A DNA stretch of 64,000 nt. It comes from Posidonia oceanica. Lineage: Eukaryota; Streptophyta; Magnoliopsida; Alismatales; Posidoniaceae. A model generated the notes under the pieces. The model saw only the letters and a program-made list of their open reading frames with translations. It did no database searches and was not told the DNA's origin. Shown piece by piece: positions 21,111 to 31,644 of the stretch. A program made the position numbers and the translations under genes. The DNA lies in contig JAZBRS010000060.1 in NCBI GenBank assembly GCA_037176725.1, forward strand, positions 56,324,001 to 56,388,000. The letters are read 5' to 3'. Numbering within the stretch: the stretch's first letter is position 1; every line of letters starts with the position of its first letter.

Positions 21111-22589
21111 ACATTTAAATCCTCATGCATGGCATTTTCATTTAAATGAGCATTAAACCATATTTCATTGCCAATAAGCCCAATAGTTTTGCATATTTAC
21201 ACATAGGTCCTTTTTCATGCATTTAATCATTTAATTAAGCATTTAAATCACACCGCATTGCTATTTCTGTAGTTTTGCATTATTTGCATTTAAGCCCTTA
21301 CATTTAGGCACATAGCACCTTAGTCCAAACCCATTTAGGACTTTACATATTTGCATTACATGCATCATTTCTAGCATTACACTTAGGTCCTCACATTTTA
21401 GCACATCCCATTTTAGTCCTTGTCACATCTAGGACCTTATTGCATTGCATGCATCTACACATGTGGCACTTTGCATTTAGGCCCCTGCATTTATTTTGAT
21501 TTGCATTTAGGCCCCTGCATTTATTTTAATTTGCATTTAGGCCCCTACATTCACTTTAATTGCATTTTAGCCATTGCATTCACTCTAATTGCACATTAGC
21601 CCTCGCATTTACTATAATTGCACTTAGGCCCCTACATTTATTTTAATTGCACTTAGGTCCCTATCTTTTGCATTCTAGCATGCATGGCAACTTCATATCA
21701 TCGCATATCACACCCTAGCACCTGTTTGAGCATTGTTAGCCTCATTACATGTAAGACACCCTACATTGCACACACATAGGAGTAAATTGCACTTAGACCC
21801 CCATTTAGACTATTTTTCTGGCCCTTGAGCCATTAGACTGGAAACCTGAATAACTTTTGATCGGACCGTCGGATCTTCATGATCCAACCATCCATGTCTT
21901 CCCACTTTCATTCTAACCGAGGTTATTTCAGATCGGGCCTCAGATCTTCAAGATAAGCCCACCTGAATCATTGCATATCACTTATTACATACATACTTGC
22001 ACTGCATACATTGTTTCGTGCCCTATTTCCTCATGCATTTAGATTAGGGTTTCCGTCTTCGTCTTCTTTCCCCTCTGCCGATTTTCACACTTGCATTGCG
22101 TGGTTTTGTTCAAATGGTTTTCCGATCTTCTTTTCTTTCTCCTTTGCTGGTTTTCACACTTGCATTGCGCAGTTTTACTTGATGTTTTGTTTCGCATTCA
22201 CCTCGTGTGGTTTCTCACTTCTATTTTGTTCCCCTTTGCATGTCGTACACTTGCATTGTGTGGTTTTATCGACGTTTCATTTTCTTGCCTACATGTTCAT
22301 TAGCGCAGTGATGTTTACTGCCAATAGTTCTTACGAATCAAGGCCCGTCCTATTCGAAACGCTGACAGCGTAGCTAAGTACATAGATTGCACGTTTATTT
22401 TCTTTCCGCGTATCACAACACTTAGAGCATACACTCGGGCATGTTTATTTCAGCATACATGGCATTTAGGCATTTAAGCATTTAGGCATTCATCTGAGCA
22501 TCCATAGCATAGGCATAGCATCCCTCATCCCTAGGACTTGTAGTTATGCAATTGTTGCCGATATCTTGTAAATGCGAGCAAGATTAGCC

Positions 22590-22661
22590 AAGAAAGACCG
22601 ATTCCTCAGACGTGTCGGAGGTGCCTAACACCTTCCCCGCGCATAATAGGAATCCTTACCC
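22590..22661 (+). promoter_or_regulatory. ~70-nt conserved LTR block (copy in LTR C)
   Basis: Slightly more diverged than the A and B copies but keeps GGTGCCTAACACCTTCCCCG and the AGGAATCCTTACCC end. GAATAGACTAGGTGGCGACT follows at about 22782. Confidence 0.7.
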
Positions 22662-23091
22662 TTTCTCTGGACCTGCAATGACCGTTTTACCCTTATCCTT
22701 GGCATGAGTCATCCCTTTTGCATAGTTTTGCATTCATTTGTAGTTTTTTCCTGTTTTCCCTGATTTTCCTCGTCTCCCGATTGAATAGACTAGGTGGCGA
22801 CTCTCTTTTGTCTTATCTCTTTTATCTTCATGTTTTCTCGGTGTTTTCGAGTCGAGTTTCTCCTTGGGTTCACTGCCGACAGTGGCTTCTCCCCCCCTCT
22901 CACGGCATGATCGCATCGCGAGCTATGGCAGCATGCGAGGCCCGCCGTGGGCTCCCGGGAAAAGGTCACAGGAAAGTGGCGACTCCATATCTGCTTTATC
23001 TTTGTTTTCTCTCTTGGCGACGGCACTCATAGTGATCTCTCTCTTTCGGACCCCTCGCCGGTCCAGATTACCGAGACGAGGATAGCTACAG

Positions 23092-23109
23092 TGGCGACTT
23101 CGCTGGGGA
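23092..23109 (+). promoter_or_regulatory. Primer-binding site of element C
   Basis: TGGCGACTTCGCTGGGGA one base after the LTR end. It begins with TGG, complementary to the CCA end of a tRNA, and resembles the tRNA-Arg site reported for Tat/Ogre elements (recalled, not checked here). Confidence 0.7.
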
Positions 23110-24729
23110 TATTTTGACTCCGGCTTTCGTTTTGGCTTTCTCGTTTGCTTGGATTTGGCATTCTGCTTGCCTATTACTTATTTCCTTGCCTTATTGCTTG
23201 CCTTATGCCTGTTTATGTGCCCTATTGCTTACATTGCCTTTACTTGCTTTATTAGCGCATTATACATGCCTCAATACTTGTTTGGCACAATTATACATGC
23301 CTTTTGAGTGGTGAATGCTTTGTTTTACACAGTTGCTATGCCACCACACATGCACACGCCATATATACCTGCTTTTTGACATGATAAGTGTTTTCTTTTC
23401 ACTACCATGTCCACGACACCCGCACATAACATGAGCATGCCTTTTGCAGTGATTGAATGTTGTTTGCTTGCCATGTTTTGGTGATTTTCTTCCCCTTTTT
23501 TGCATTAAGCCTAAGGACAATTAGAGATTGACTTGTTTTCCCCCATGGTTAACTAAAAGTGGCAAGTAATAAGCAAATCTAGGAGCAACTAGAGACTCAA
23601 ACACACATTCATCCCCTTTGAGTTAATAAAACATGCAAGATAAAAGACTTTAATCATCTTGCATGAAGCATCATATAGGGCATGCATCTTCTCATCCCTA
23701 AGTCCTCCTACTAGTTTGTGAAGGATGGTCCCGGTCTTTTCCCTCATCGCTTTGGCGTGTGGTGAATTGGTCGGTTCGTTCCCCCTTGTCTGGGGTCGCG
23801 TCAGTGTTAGTAAAGTGTACAACCTTTGCTTTGGCAAGGGCCGAGGCTCCTAACGCACCACCCATTGTTTACCTAAGCTTTGGTCAGTTTAGACGAGGAC
23901 CTTACTTTCTGACTGAGTCGTTGACCCGTACACTTGAGACGTCCGAAGTAGACAACCTTCTAGGACACATTAGATTGGTGAGAGAGAGAGCATGCTAGAC
24001 AGCATACCATTTGCATGAGTGCATGCATACCACCAATTAACATTTGCATTTTGCTTCAGGCTTTCTACTTTTGTTAGTCGTGTTGGTTTTACCTTGTTGT
24101 GTGATTGTTTGCATGCCATGACTTCCTGTTTCTTTCCCCATCATGCTTTGCCATGTTTAGGATATTAGAAACCTGCCTGCTCCCCTTTTGCTTAATTTAA
24201 AAGCCACAATAAAGCCAAGCAATAACATTTAAGCACAACTAGAGCCAAAACTTGCAATTTTCCCCCCCAGTTAAATAAAACGCAAGTAAAACACTCTAAT
24301 GCATATCGCTGATTGATCATTTTAGAAAGCATGCATCTTCTCATCCTTGAGTCCACCCACTTAGTTTGAGAAGGATAGTCCCGGTCTCTCGTTTAGCTGG
24401 TTTGGCATAGGGCAAGTTGGTCGGTCTGTCCCCCCTTGTCTGGCGTCATGTCAGTGCTAGTAGAGGGTACAACCCATGCTTTGGCAGGGTCAAGACCACT
24501 AACGCACCACCCGTTCACCGCCTGAGCTTCGGTCAGGACTTAGAACGGGGACCTACTTTTTCTGACCTGAAGTCAACAAACCCATACCCATGAGTGAGTC
24601 CTAGTAGGCCGCCTACTTAGGACATGCATAGTGAGAGAGTGCATACTAGGGCATTCATTCGCATGTGTGCCATTCATGCCACAAGTAATTAACTTTGCAG
24701 CTGTCTAATTGTTTTGTTTGTTCTCCCAG
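23110..24729 (+). repeat. Leader of C with a diverged ~0.5 kb direct duplication
   Basis: Two copies, about 23505-23995 and 24185-24660, share GCATGCATCTTCTCATCC, AAGGATGGTCCCGGTC / AAGGATAGTCCCGGTC, TTGGTCGGT, CCCCCTTGTCTGG, TAACGCACCACCC and a closing GGACCTACTTTCTGAC-like segment followed by a GTGAGAGAG stretch. Many substitutions separate them, so the duplication is old. No coding sense is evident; it is untranslated leader. Confidence 0.65.
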
Positions 24730-24996
24730 GTCTCGAGTCGTGCCCGATTTGCGCGTCTTCGGGTCACAGCAACTCCCTATCTTTGCATAGAGTTTCTAAC
24801 TGCCCTGTTCCCTGTTTTGCCTGTCTAGGTCCTCTCTGTTACCATAGGGGATCCACCCTCTAGCCCATTTCCTCCCACAGATTCTGGGGTTGACAGTCAT
24901 TGTACTCCTTTTCTTCTGCCCGGCATCCGCCCCTTTCTCTAGGCACCTCCTCCAGGAGCACTCCCTGATCCAACTGCCTTTGCCTTCTCTCTACCT

Positions 24997-25338
24997 GTGG
25001 CACCTCATGCCGAGGCACAGGGTCAACCCCCGTTTCCTTTCGGCACCGATCGTTTGAGCTATCAGGTGTCTCCTTTGTCTGCGGGCCAGCCGCCTTGTTT
25101 CTCGAGGGTGCCTTTTGCACCCGTAGCTGCCGTCCCTCTGTCTGGCCAGTCTAGTCCCTTGCCTCAGGGATCGTCGTTGACATTTCACTCCAGGATATCA
25201 CCACCCCTTTTGCTGGCTGTGCCTCCCTTCGACCCTTATTTTAGATCGCTTCTATATCCAACTCCTGGTCCTCATGCCGAGGCATGTTCCTTCTTCCCAT
25301 CAAGTTCCTCAGTTGGGTTCCCTTTCCTAATCCAGTAG
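24997..25338 (+). pseudogene. Proline-rich N-terminal Gag fragment of element C
   Basis: 113 codons rich in Pro, Ser and Phe, ending at a TAG at about 25336. Its frame differs from that of the main ORF that follows at 25419. Its position and composition match the proline-rich leader of element B's Gag, so I read it as the decayed front of the same protein. No motif identifies a function. Confidence 0.4.
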
Positions 25339-25418
25339 AACCCTCGTTAAGGCCCCCTGCGTCCTCTAGGTTCACCACCCTAGCCGCTTTATCCCCCCAG
25401 GTTGAATCCTTCTCTTAG

Positions 25419-26873
25419 TTGGCTCAAGAGATGCAGGCCCTAGCTCAAGCTTTGCAGAGCCAGCTTTCCACTATCGCAACCCCATCTCCTGCACTTCCTT
25501 TCCCTACTCCGGTCGTGCCCCCTAGCTATCCTTTGCCCCTTGTGCTTCCTGCTCCCCATGAGCCACGGCAAAAGGTGAAGCGCGCCCGACGCTCGGCTCC
25601 CGACTTTGCTCCCTTGGGCCTTTCACTTAGCTTCTTATTCCCTAGGGTTGCCCATCTCTTGACACTCCCTGCGGTTCACCCACCATCGGACCCCCTTCTG
25701 CTGTGGTTTAGGCCGCACCTGTTCTGCACATTTCATCGATTTGTCGGTCATTCGACCGATAGCTGTTTCACCCTGCAGGACAGGATTCGAGATCTCATTG
25801 ATGGCGGAATAATTGGGATCTCCACTCTTGCATCGCCTCCCTTTCTTGTGAAGCCTCCACTTCCTGCCCCTTCTCTCGGGCCCTCTCTTGTTGCTCCTCC
25901 CGTCGAGCCTATGCACCACGTCGCACTGGCTCGACAGGGATCGCTGCCTAAGGAAAGACGTGATCGCCGCGCCGAAAGCGGCTACGCTCCGCTGGCTGCA
26001 CCTTTGAGCGTTATCTTCCCTAAGATAGCACTCTATCTGAGTCTCCCTGAGATCCGTCCACCACTGGACCCACTTCCATGGTGGTTTGACACAGGTTTGT
26101 ACTGTGACTACCATCAGGCCGCAGGACTTGCGACTGATGACTACTTCACTCTCCGAGATGCCATTCAGGATCTGATTGGTGGGGAGGGCGAGTGCGAGCA
26201 GGGGACAGTCTCGGAACCCCCGACGCAACCTGACTCCTCTTCCTCCTCGATTGATCCTCCTAGTCGTGTCGGTTTGTCCCTAGCTCCGTCCCCTTTGGTT
26301 TCCCTGTCACCCCCGTCTCCTCTTGCATCTTTGGTCCCCCCTCTCAAGCCCTCTCTTGACATTCCTCTCATCGAGCCGGTGCATCACATCGCACCCATTC
26401 GACAAGGGCGACAGCCTGAGCAGAGGCGAGGCCACCGCACTGAGAGTGATTTCACCCCACTTGGTGAACCACTAAGCGTCCTCTTTTCTTGGTTTGCGTC
26501 GTTTCTGGGGCACCTGGAAGCACGCCGTCCGCCAGGGCCACTTCCACAATGGTATGATGCGAATGCATACTGCCTCTACCATCGAGCCGTCGAGCACTCG
26601 ATAGACGACTGTTGTGCCCTCCTAAACATCGTGCGGCAACTCATCGATCTCGAATCTCTAGTGTTCGATCCCATCGCTCTCGACTCTGTTCCCTCTCCGA
26701 CGGACCCTTCTGGTTCCATCAGACTCGTTCCAGCCCCCCTTGCTGTTCCACAACCTGAACTTCCCATTTCCTCAGTTCAGTTAGGACGTTTATGCAAGGG
26801 CAAGGGAATATGTGGCCAGACACGCCAGGGCAGTGCCAACAGCGTGGGAGTGGGTCCAGCACCTCCGTCCTGA
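25419..26873 (+). CDS. Gag-like protein with three tandem zinc-knuckle modules
   Basis: 484 codons open from after a TAG at 25416 to a TGA at 26871; the first ATG is at 25431. Residues about 5-20 resemble the LMALAQQL-type helix of element B's Gag. The usual capsid domain is absent. Instead a module of about 70 residues occurs three times (residues ~58-128, ~184-255, ~338-411): RxxxDFAPLxxPLSxxFP, a PPxDPLPxW(F/Y)D segment, a zinc knuckle, then (L/I)RDAIQDLIxGG. Module 1 has Cys103-His106-His111-Cys116, module 3 Cys385-His388-His393-Cys398; module 2 keeps Cys229 and His232 but has Leu and Tyr at the other two places. Linkers share PVEPMHHVALARQG / LIEPVHHIAPIRQG. The module is the nucleic-acid-binding end of Tat Gag proteins. 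Whether this still makes protein is unknown. Confidence 0.65.
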   Translation: MAQEMQALAQALQSQLSTIATPSPALPFPTPVVPPSYPLPLVLPAPHEPRQKVKRARRSAPDFAPLGLSLSFLFPRVAHLLTLPAVHPPSDPLLLWFRPHLFCTFHRFVGHSTDSCFTLQDRIRDLIDGGIIGISTLASPPFLVKPPLPAPSLGPSLVAPPVEPMHHVALARQGSLPKERRDRRAESGYAPLAAPLSVIFPKIALYLSLPEIRPPLDPLPWWFDTGLYCDYHQAAGLATDDYFTLRDAIQDLIGGEGECEQGTVSEPPTQPDSSSSSIDPPSRVGLSLAPSPLVSLSPPSPLASLVPPLKPSLDIPLIEPVHHIAPIRQGRQPEQRRGHRTESDFTPLGEPLSVLFSWFASFLGHLEARRPPGPLPQWYDANAYCLYHRAVEHSIDDCCALLNIVRQLIDLESLVFDPIALDSVPSPTDPSGSIRLVPAPLAVPQPELPISSVQLGRLCKGKGICGQTRQGSANSVGVGPAPPS

Positions 26874-28543
26874 GGTAGCTGGCAGGTAAGTACCTCTTAC
26901 CTTGTCTTTTCCTTTTGCATGCATAGTCATTCATCTTTTTCAGTTTTGCTCGCTTTCATGTTTCTCACATTATCAAAAATATAAAAATTATAAAATCCGT
27001 CAAAACCCAAAACTTGCATTTCCGCTTCCTGCATGTACATATCATTTTATACATGCTGAAAAAAACAAAAACATCAAAGAAAGCTAAAAAATCCAAAGCA
27101 ACAAAAACATGTTTTCCTTTCCACTGGTTTTCCCTTTTTATGTTTTCTTTAAACTGAAAAAAAAAAGAACAAAACATATGGAAAAACCCAAAACATGCTT
27201 ATTCCCTTTCTAAAATACCAAAAACCAAAAAAATTTTATAATCAGAAAACCGGCTTTGGACAACAAGTAGCGCCGAGAGGATGTTAAGCATCAACAGTCT
27301 CAAGCAGGTCTCACCTGAGCAGCGCCGTTTCATGCATGTGGCTACAAAGTGAGACTGAGAGCAGCACAGAACATCTCGCTGAACGCGAAACTCCAAGAGT
27401 GAGATCTATCCAATTAAGAGAGTCCACCAGACATGAAGAGGACCAAAGCAAAGCAAAGCATAGCCAGAGGCTGCCTGTACACATTTCAGAGGCTGAAAGT
27501 GTGCGCCGACCAGTCGAACTCTTAAAGCCTCATCAGGGATCGCTACCCCAAGAGGGCAAAGACATGCATATCCAAAAGAATATAGAGCATGTGAGCAAAA
27601 AAGTATGATAACAAGATATGCATGCTGGGCAGAAAAGAAAAATGAAGAAAGAAATTGAAGAAAGAAGGCGCCCATGAGAGGAGTGACTCAGACAAGCATT
27701 GAAGCCCCCTCAACTTTCAACTGCAAGCACCACATTGCCAACTGCACGGGAAGCATTATCAGGAGGACCTAGCCCCACCCTCCGAGCGCAGCAGCACGCT
27801 CCAACCCCTCCATGTAGACAACAATTCTGCATCCTTGGCAGGCTAGATGCGACTCCAGTCATTCATGAGGGGAAAAGAAATACAATCCGTGAGTGTTAAA
27901 AGCAGTAGTCGGTCCCTGAGGACTTGAGACGGAAACTATGAAGCTACACCCAACGCCTCTGCTACCCACATACAACCAAAGACTATGCTTTGCAAAGCTG
28001 AGACCTCTTCCCGAACTGAGAATGAGAAAGAGAGCCAGCAACCACAACTCAGCATGGCGTTGCGCGAGGATCGAGAATCCCCTGAGTCAGAAATCGTAGA
28101 AGCATCCTATCGGCATCAGCTACTTTGAATCTAAGGCCACCAAAAACATAAATGCATGATAATCTACCTTCCCTTCTCCCTGTTTTCGAAAACCAGAGTC
28201 AAGGATGAGCACTTCTTGCCTGACCTCACTCAGAGGCTCTGCGCTTTTCAAGTTTTGCCGCCCACCGCGTTGGGTGGTCCGTGATGACCGGTATGTCCCT
28301 CGTTTGCCACTCTGTGACATTACATCGCATGCCCACTCTAAGACCATTGCACACCCACCACGATGGGCCCCCACATTTTGCTTTGCACCTACCCATTGTA
28401 TTCCCCCACCGGCATTGCACATTGCACGGTGAGTCTTTACATTCGTCCTCCATGCATCTGGGCTGGTAACCTTATCTACTCGCTTGACAAGCACGTTAGT
28501 TTTGTTTATGTCTCCATTTTGATGCCAAGGGTGCTTCGACTGT
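26874..28543 (+). other. Non-coding internal DNA of element C
   Basis: An A-rich stretch (26960-27240, with AAATATAAAAATTATAAAA), then about 0.9 kb of mixed sequence without a convincing ORF or match, and from 28200 a stretch with GCATTGCACATTGCACGG words. No pol remnant was found in either direction. Confidence 0.55.
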
Positions 28544-28571
28544 CCCCTGGTATCATCCCTGATACCAGGGG
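28544..28571 (+). repeat. Perfect 11-bp hairpin CCCCTGGTATC / GATACCAGGGG
   Basis: Loop ATCCCT. Flanked by GATGCC (28521) and GGCATC, which can also pair and extend the structure. Same hairpin as 1743-1769 in element A. Confidence 0.85.
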
Positions 28572-28609
28572 CATCTTTTTTGCTGCCATGTGGTATTACC
28601 CTCCCTTTG

Positions 28610-28980
28610 CATGCCCTTTTGAGGTCATGTCTACTTGTTTCCTTAGTCAATCTAAGGACGAGCACCTTTGCGTGCCTTTTCGAAGTCACGTCAGTTTGCT
28701 TTGCTTGTTTCCTCAATTGGTCTGAGGACGAGCGCCTTTGCGTGCCTTTTCGAAGTCACGTCTATTTGTTTTGCTTGTTTCCTCAGTCAGTCTGAGGACG
28801 AGCACCTTTGCGTGCCTTTTCAAAGTCACGTCTGTTTGTTTTGCTTGTTTCCTCAGTCAGCCTGAGGACGAGCACTTTTGCGTGCCTTTTCGAAGTCACG
28901 TCTATTTGTTCTGCTTGTTTCCTCAGTCAGTATGAGGACGAGCACCTTTGCGTGCCTTTTCGAAGTCACGTCTGTTTGTT
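28610..28980 (+). repeat. 70-bp tandem array, CCTCAG / CTGAGG hairpins
   Basis: Five hairpins exactly 70 bp apart (28641, 28711, 28781, 28851, 28921). The main form is CCTCAG-TCAGT-CTGAGG. The first unit instead has CCTTAG-TCAAT-CTAAGG: both arms changed and pairing is kept. The remainder of each unit is ACGAGCACCTTTGCGTGCC followed by TTTTCGAAGTCACGTC and a TTTGTTTTGCTTGTTT tract. Confidence 0.9.
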
Positions 28981-31135
28981 GGCTCACTTCCTTAATTTGA
29001 GGAAGAGCCCCCTTACGCTTCTCTTCGGAATTTCGCGGGCTTGCTTCCTTAATTTGAGGAAGAGCCCCCTTGCGTTTCTCTTCGGAGTCTCACGGGCTTC
29101 CTTCCTTAATTTGAGGAAGAGCCCCTTGCGTTTCTCTTCGGAGTCTCGCAGGCTTCCTTTCTTAATTTAAGGAAGAGCCCCATTGCGTTTCTCTTCGGAA
29201 TTTCGTAGGCTTGCTTCCTTAATTTGAGGAAGAGCCCCCTTGCGTTTCTCTTCGGAGTCTCGCAGGCTTGCTTCCTTAATTTGAGGAAGAGTCCCCTTGC
29301 ATTTCTCTTCGGAGTCTCGCGGGCTTGCTTCCTTAATTTGAGGAAGAGCCCCCTTGCGTTTCTCTTCGGAGTCTCGCAGGCTTGCTTCCTTAATTTGAGG
29401 AAGAGTCCCTCCTGCGGTTCTCTTCGGAGTCTCACGGGCTTGCTTCCTTAATTTGAGGAAGAGCCCCCCTTAAGGTTCTCTTCGGACTCTGGCGGGTTTG
29501 CTTCCTTAATTTGAGGAAGAGCCCCCTTGCGGTTCTCTTCGGAGTCTCGTGGGATTGCTTCCTTAATTTGAGAAAGAGCCTCCCTTGCGTTTCTCTTCGG
29601 AGTTTCGTAGGCTTGCTTCCTTAATTTGAGGAAAAGCCCCCATGCGGTTCTCTTCGGAGTCTCACGGGCTTGCATCCTTAATTTGAGGAAGAGCCCACTT
29701 GCAGTTCTCTTCGGAGTCTCGTGGGCTTCCTTCCTTAATTTGAGGAAAAGCCTCCTTTATGTGTCTCTTCGGAGTCTCGCGGGCTTGCTTCCTTAATTTG
29801 AGGAAAAGCCCCCCTGCGGTTCTCTTTGGAGTCTCGCGGGCTTGCTTCCTTAATTTGAGGAAGAGCCCACTTGAGGTTCTCTTAGGACACTCGCGGGCTT
29901 GCTTCCTTAATTTGAGGAAGAACCCCCTTGCGGTCCTCTTCGGAGTCTCGCGGGATTGCTTCCTTAATTTGAGAAAGAGCCCCCCATGTGTTTCTCTTCG
30001 AAGTTTCGCAGGCTTGCTTCCTTAATTTTAGGAAGAGCCCCCTTGTGGTTTTCATTGAAGTCTCGCGGGCTTGCTTCCTTAATTTAAGGAAGAGCTCCCC
30101 TTGCGTATCTCTTTGGAGTCTCATGGGCTTGCTTCCATAATTTGAGGAAGAGCCCCCCTTACGTTTCTCTTCGGAGTCTCGCGGGCTTGCTTCCTTAATT
30201 TGAGGAAGAGTCCTCTTGCGGTTCTCTTCGGAGTCTCGCGGGCTTGCTTCCTTAATTTGAGGAAGAGCCCCCTTATGGTTCTCTTCAGAGTCTCACGGGC
30301 TTGGTTTCTTAATTTGAGGAAGAGGCCTCCTTGTGTATCTCTTCGGAGTCTCGCGGGCTTGCTTCCTTAATTTGAGGAAGAGCTCCCTTGTGTGTCTCTT
30401 CGGAGTCTCACGAGCTTGCTTCCTTAATTTGAGGAAGAGCCCCCTTGCGTTTCTCTTCGGAGTATCGTAGGCTTGCTTCCTTAATTTGAGGAAGAGTCCC
30501 TCCTGCGATTCTCTTTGGAGTCTCGCGGGCTTGCTTCCTTAATTTGAGGAAGAGCCCCCTTAAGGTTCTCTTCGAACTCTCGTGGGTTTGCTTCCTTAAT
30601 TTGAGGAAGAGCCCCCTTGCGGTTCTCTTCGGAGTCTCGCGGGATTGCTTCCTTAATTTGAGAAAGAGCCTCCCTTGCGTTTCTCTTCGGAGTTTCGCAG
30701 GCTTGCTTTCTTAATTTGAGGAAGAGCCCCCTTGCGTTTCTCGTCAGAGTCTTGCGAGCTTGCTTCCTTAATTTGAGGAAGAGCCCCCCTTGCATGTCTC
30801 TTCGGAGTCTCGCGTGCTTGCTTCCTTAATTTGAGGAAGGGCCCCCTTGTGTTTCTCTTCGGAGTCATGCAGGCTTGCTTCCTTAATTTGAGGAAGTGCC
30901 CCCTTGCGTTCTCTTCGGAGTCTCGCGGGTTTGCTTCCTTAATTTGAGGAAGAGCCCCCTCTTGCGTGTCTCTTTGGAGTCTCGTGGGCTTTGCTTCCTT
31001 AATTTGAAGAAGAGCCCCCCTTGCATTTCTCTTCGGAGTTTCGCAGGCTTGCTTCCTTAATTTGAGGAAGAGTCTCCCTTGCGTTTCTCTTCGGAGCCTT
31101 GCAGCTTGCTTCCTTATTTTGAGAAAAAGCCTTGC
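28981..31135 (+). repeat. 57-59-bp tandem array, CTTCCT / AGGAAG hairpins
   Basis: About 37 units with CTTCCTTAATTTGAGGAAG (arms CTTCCT and AGGAAG; with a G-T pair the stem reaches 8 bp), then AGCCCCCTTGCGTTTCTCTT and CGGAGTCTCGCGGGCTTG. Some units read CTTCCTTAATTTAAGGAAG, a perfect palindrome around the loop. Units vary in the GCGTTTC/GCGGTTC part. Frames of up to 177 codons on the - strand and 120 on the + strand are simply the repeat translated. Confidence 0.9.
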
Positions 31136-31644
31136 GGTATCATTCATTTCCTTTCGGGATGACATCTCTAACTGTTCGGCTGACAACCATCACAATGTCT
31201 AGCTTTCCTTGATGCCAGGAGCACTTTTGCTGCCCCCTGGTATCGTTTTTCGATACCAGGGGCATCTTTTCTGCCACATTGAGGTATCTTTCGTTTTCCT
31301 TTTGGGCTGGCTACCCTAACTGCTCGGTCGACAACCGTCAACCTGTCTGGCATCCTTTCCCAATGCCAGGAGCATTTCAGCCGCCCCTAGTATCATCTGT
31401 CTGATACCAGGGGCATCTTTTTGCTGCCTTTGGTATCTTGCCCTCATCTCCTCTGGGCTGGCAGCCCTAACTGCCCGGATGATATCCGTTAAAGTGTCTG
31501 GCGTCGCGGACGGCAAGCACGATAGTCTTGTCTAGAGTTCCTTTTTCAGGCTGGCAACCCTAACTGCCCGGACAGCAGGCACGTTAGTCTTGTCTGGCGC
31601 CTCTCTTTGCGTAGGTTTGGATTAATTGCCGACTTGTCGCCCAG
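31136..31644 (+). repeat. Region with two CCCCTGGTATC hairpins and GGCTGGCAACCC repeats
   Basis: Hairpins at 31234-31262 (CCCCTGGTATCG, loop TTTTT, CGATACCAGGGG; 12 bp perfect) and 31384-31413 (12-bp arms with one mismatch, loop TCTGTC). Each sits in a ~185-bp duplicated segment also holding GGCTGGCTACCCTAACTG / GGCTGGCAGCCCTAACTG and GACAACCGTCAACCTGTC-type words. The arrangement mirrors 1552-1836 in element A. Confidence 0.75.

Larger units (their letters stand above)
18341..23090 (+). mobile_element. 5' LTR of element C, 4.75 kb
   Basis: Starts TATAGACACCCCATTTTGAC (TG mutated to TA; the 3' copy at 38605 keeps TGTAGACACC) and ends GATAGCTACA, one base before the PBS. Contains AAACCCTAA-rich U3, a SINE, a TATA box (19194), a GA microsatellite, a GC-rich part to about 20110, 90-bp repeats (20195-20690), GCATTTAGGCCCC-rich sequence and the conserved block (22590-22661). 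Compared with the 3' LTR it has the SINE and lacks a GGCCCA-rich ~105-bp segment present at about 38800-38905. Confidence 0.85.

Noticed and set aside
25635..26228. 197-codon - strand frame
   Set aside because: Lies entirely opposite the zinc-knuckle ORF, whose motifs are clear.
26874..28543. A hidden pol remnant in element C
   Set aside because: No RT, RNase H or integrase motif found in either strand; sequence is A-rich and low in coding signal.
28580..31186. Many open frames on both strands with repeated CFLNLRKSPLAF-like or FLKLRKQACETPKR-like peptides
   Set aside because: Translations of the 70-bp and 57-59-bp arrays; frames shift with unit length and there is no start or codon signal.
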